This document shows, in pieces, positions 61,390-64,000 of a stretch of DNA of 64,000 nt; the first letter of the stretch is position 1, and each line of letters starts with the position of its first letter. Where the stretch lies: positions 89,244,399-89,308,398 of the forward strand of contig OZ025243.1 in assembly GCA_964019155.1 (NCBI GenBank), read 5' to 3'. This stretch comes from Osedax fenrisi (lineage: Eukaryota; Annelida; Polychaeta; Sabellida; Siboglinidae). Both the position numbers and the translations under genes were made by a program. The notes beneath the pieces were generated by a model. That model had not been told where the DNA came from. It did not search any database and saw only the letters and a list, made by a program, of their open reading frames with translations.

Positions 61390-63502
61390 ATAATAAATTA
61401 ATTAATTATATACTAGTAAAGAAATATAATGTCGTTAACATATTTTAATCATTATAATGTTTAATATATATTATTGTATGATGGTTTAGGTTATGATCCT
61501 ATTCAGATCGTTTGATCAACATCCCAAATATTGCCTTTATTATTATTTTATTTACTTTCGGTGTGTGTAAATCACAACTTATTTATATTTGTTTACTATT
61601 CTTTATATATTGTTGTCATTATATTTATTGTTACCCATCGTTTTGAATATATTCGATAAACTATTATCTATCTATCTATGTATATATACATATTCTAATC
61701 AGTACTAATTCATTATTTTTTACATATAATGTAGACCGTAATATATATATATATATATATATAATATATATGTTATTTTTATATTTTTATTTGGTGGAGT
61801 CCTTTCATTCCATCCAGGAACCTAGAAGAAGTTTTCACTTTTAACAAAATGGTTCTAATATCCCTTCGAAGCTGCTCTAGTGTTAAGTCATCCATGGTGT
61901 TGATGAGAGCCGATCATGTATGTATACACAATTATATAAGATCACTTCTAAATATTATTTTAAGACCCATTTTAATGTTCCGTACGAGGCTCACACTCGC
62001 GTCCTACTGCTTGTGTGTCAACTGGGCCACACAGGCAGTTAAAATATATATATATATATATATATATATTGTTATATTTTAAAAATATATACATAAATCC
62101 ATAGAAAAATATGTGTAATCACTGAATTATCGAATATTCGAATAGCGAATTCGTCATATTGATTGACTTGGCGCCGTCAGTAAACAGTAATCACTAATTA
62201 ACGGGTGTATACAGTGTACTGAGTGATGATATAGAATGTAGGTGAGGCTAACGATAAGTAGCGTAATTTTTTTAAATAAAATAATTATGTATGTTAAAAC
62301 TTATATAAATGAACCTAAAAAATACATAACATATTTTATTACCATTTTAATTATAGTATAGGTATACCTATTATAGTGTATATATATGCTACTAGTGTAC
62401 ATATATTACAACTGCCTGTGTGGCTCAGTGGTTAAGGCGTCAGACACACAAGCAGTAGGACACGGGTTCGACCCTCGTCCGGACCATTAATTAATTTTAT
62501 AAAATGGGTCTTAAAATATTATTTAGAAGTGATCTTATATAATTGTGTATAAATTAATGATCGGCTCTCGTTAAAACCATGGATGCCTTAACATGAGAGC
62601 GGCTTCGAAGGGACATTAGAGCCATATATGGTTATAAGTGAAAACTTCATCTAAGTTCCTGGATGGGATGAAAGGACTCCACCAAATAACAATAACAATA
62701 ACAATAATAACAATATGCTACTGTGAGTTTGACATAATAGTCACATAATATACTATGTAAGTATCCGTACTATAGTACGGATACTATATATATAGTATAT
62801 ATATATATATATAGTATATATATGTGTGTGTGCTTTGATATAATTATAGTAGTCGTTACATAAATGTTATGGTGTCTTGCGCACTTACTTATAATATAAA
62901 CATAAACTTTCATATAGGCATAATGCTAATAACGTGATCTCTTGAGGTAGACCGCGGTATCTATTGATACCCTAGAGGTACCTGTAGCTAATATATTAAT
63001 AGAGTATACCGTATACAGTATGATATACGAGTATAGCTATACACTGTAGTATAGCTGTACACTATATACAGTGTATAATAGAATAACATAGGTGTCTAAT
63101 CTTGGTTCGCAATTCTTTGTTAAAGTGTACGATATGTAGTGGCTGGTATACGCGGTGTTATTGTGCACAATGGGCGCAGTACACACACCATATATGGTAA
63201 TATGTGCACAATGGGCGCAGTAGCACTCGCTTCACACCATATATGGTAATATGCTAATGTGCACTTCGCCCAGTACGTCTATTGAACCTTAAGATAGGTG
63301 GATCCCGTCTTGGGGGGTGAGCAGAACAGCACCCCTAGCTGATCGTCCACCGTGATGTATCTGAGAGCATCTCGAATGTTCTGGCGGGGTATCTTTAGTC
63401 TCCTCAGCGCAGCCTCCAGGTTATTGGGGGCGTGGTTACAGTAATCGCGTAGGCGTTGCTGACGACGCGTTTGTACGCATGTCGTGATGTCAACTTTATA
63501 CT
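60705..63502 (-). CDS. carbohydrate sulfotransferase (CHST11-like, Sulfotransfer_2 type), 5' end not in model
   Basis: Transfers sulfate from PAPS to glycans in the Golgi. Exons on the minus strand: 63502-63288, 62938-62889 (tentative), 61299-60705 (stop). The first carries the 5'-phosphosulfate-binding loop CSPPKTGSTYLK. The last carries YYKFVVTRHPAHRTVALYND (3'-phosphate-binding region), HACAPCAVHYDYV followed by AAAETSG (family pattern C-x-PC-x-x-x-YD ... ET), and ADYAMFGYNPD near the end, as in CHST8-14-like enzymes. The Ser usual in R-x-P-x-x-R-x-x-S-x-Y is Ala here. The exons are GC- and CpG-rich in AT-rich surroundings. The N-terminal membrane anchor must lie upstream of 63502, in or beyond this window. 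Family assignment is strong; the middle exon is a phase-based guess. Confidence 0.82.
61450..61690 (+). mobile_element. possible LINE 3' UTR with (ATCT)n tail
   Basis: T-rich sequence ending aaactattatctatctatct, similar in style to the 3' end at 10500-10570. It lies in the first intron upstream of the sulfotransferase last exon. Weak. Confidence 0.3.
61769..62041 (-). mobile_element. SINE, inverted, in sulfotransferase intron
   Basis: Reverse-complement copy; the head region near 62000-62041 is rearranged (actgggccacacaggcag). It faces the plus-strand copy at 62412 across 370 bp. Confidence 0.75.
62412..62715 (+). mobile_element. full-length SINE, best-preserved copy
   Basis: tRNA-like head of about 74 bp (A box tggctcagtggttaagg, B box gggttcgaccctcg), then a body with ccatggatgcc, gagcggcttcgaaggga, ccatatatgg and gatgggatgaaaggactcc, then a CAATAACAATA tail. 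The near identity of the copies at 11733, 30479 and 62412 suggests recent activity. Confidence 0.82.
62889..62938 (-). CDS. possible short middle exon of the sulfotransferase
   Basis: 50 nt from acceptor ctcaagag to a perfect donor gtaagt. It enters in phase 0 and leaves in phase 2, exactly what the two flanking exons require. It reads ITLLALCLYESLCLYY, acceptable for the helix after the PAPS loop. No homology check was possible. Confidence 0.4.
63160..63262. repeat. duplicated segment with CCATATATGG, sulfotransferase upstream intron
   Basis: tgtgcacaatgggcgcagta and caccatatatggtaatatg each occur twice. CCATATATGG fits the CArg-box consensus CC(A/T)6GG. Confidence 0.75.
63288..63502 (-). 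CDS. sulfotransferase exon with 5'-PAPS-binding loop
   Basis: Strong acceptor (C-rich tract then tag), phase 1 in; donor gttcaa after AAG, phase 0. It encodes an Arg-rich stem (QTRRQQRLRDYC), YITVDDQLGVLFCSPPKTGS and TYLK. Confidence 0.82.
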
Positions 63503-63628
63503 CTAGGGGGGGTTAGGAACGGGGTGTAACTAAGGCTATGGGATATATACTGTTTCCTATCATACATATATATATATATGGTTATGGTGATTATCTCGAA
63601 ATGATTAAATAGGTAAGATAAAAAGGGC

Positions 63629-63877
63629 ATGACCTTCAATTATCGCATCGATGTCACAATGGAACGTAAATTACTTCCATCAACTTCTTCAAAACATGCT
63701 TATATTAAACGAATAAAATTAAATAATTGTTATCTTGTAATATTAGTATTATATTGTACGACATTTATTGCATATAACATATGTTATATCATGTTAGCAT
63801 TATTCCCTTTAATTATATTCTTAAATAAACATATCTATCAAAATGTATGTAGGTTATCTACAATATTACTTATATAA
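63629..63877 (+). CDS. possible first exon of a membrane protein
   Basis: An 82-codon open frame beginning MTFNYRIDVTMERKLLPSTS (the second Met is an alternative start), then a basic segment (KHAYIKRIKL) and a long hydrophobic stretch (LVILVLYCTTFIAYNICYIM). The basic-then-hydrophobic layout fits the first membrane segment of a transporter-like protein; the donor is not obvious and no family is recognised. It could be chance in AT-rich DNA. Confidence 0.3.
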   Translation: MTFNYRIDVTMERKLLPSTSSKHAYIKRIKLNNCYLVILVLYCTTFIAYNICYIMLALFPLIIFLNKHIYQNVCRLSTILLI

Positions 63878-64000
63878 TAATTAATTTTTAATGATACATA
63901 TATAAATATAATGATATTTATACTTTAATTTCGTATTTATATTCATTATAGGTGATTCAACTATAGTTAATTATATTATGTAAGAGTTTAATTTCATATG

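Noticed and set aside
62590..62700. Hammerhead or other self-cleaving ribozyme in the SINE body
   Set aside because: The hairpin-rich body lacks the CUGANGA and GAAA core arrangement.

Overview
This is an AT-rich window from a eukaryotic nuclear genome, almost certainly an invertebrate animal. The support is: spliced genes with GT/AG introns in consistent phase, a reprolysin-type secreted metalloprotease, a Golgi-type carbohydrate sulfotransferase, many 5'-truncated non-LTR retrotransposons, a tRNA-headed SINE family, pogo/Tigger-like and TA-flanked inverted-repeat DNA elements, and abundant (TA)n tracts. I cannot name the phylum from the sequence alone. There is no prokaryotic gene organisation and no CRISPR array.

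Layout. 1-23.2 kb is gene-poor: LINE remnants (1.46-4.39, 9.69-10.58, 13.2-14.94, 18.44-20.3 kb), SINE copies, a TA-flanked inverted-repeat element (8.41-9.26 kb) and a 15-bp minisatellite (16.87-17.67 kb). At 23.21-24.47 kb lies an internally deleted Tigger-like element. From 24.54 to 46.60 kb on the + strand I reconstruct a 16-exon gene by hand. All junctions are in phase (2052 nt, 683 residues). It encodes a secreted ADAMTS-like zinc metalloprotease: signal peptide, cysteine-free prodomain, furin site, HELGHNCGARHD zinc site with Met-turn, ADAMTS-type cysteine-rich region and a six-cysteine C-terminal domain, with no thrombospondin repeat. Its introns hold SINEs, LINEs, minisatellites and, in intron 12, an unbroken 924-unit (GTA)n tract.

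Tail-to-tail with it, 47.29-52.89 kb on the minus strand, is a predicted three-exon gene for a 103-residue protein with two hydrophobic segments (unrecognised). 53-59.4 kb is repeat territory: minisatellites, a small inverted-repeat element and four LINE pieces, one with a 505-codon open reverse transcriptase. 60.7-63.5 kb on the minus strand holds the 3' part of a carbohydrate sulfotransferase gene, in GC/CpG-rich exons that contrast with their surroundings. A possible first exon of another membrane protein lies at 63.63 kb (+).

Themes. (1) Microsatellites directly abut splice sites in two genes. (2) At least five unrelated minisatellites are built around the E-box-like palindrome CACGTG or its variant CATGTG. 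(3) SINEs lie in inverted pairs around exon 9 of the metalloprotease gene and inside a sulfotransferase intron. (4) Two copies of one LINE family share a 3'-UTR hairpin with what look like compensatory changes. Gene models rest on reading splice signals and phase by eye; transcript data would settle them.
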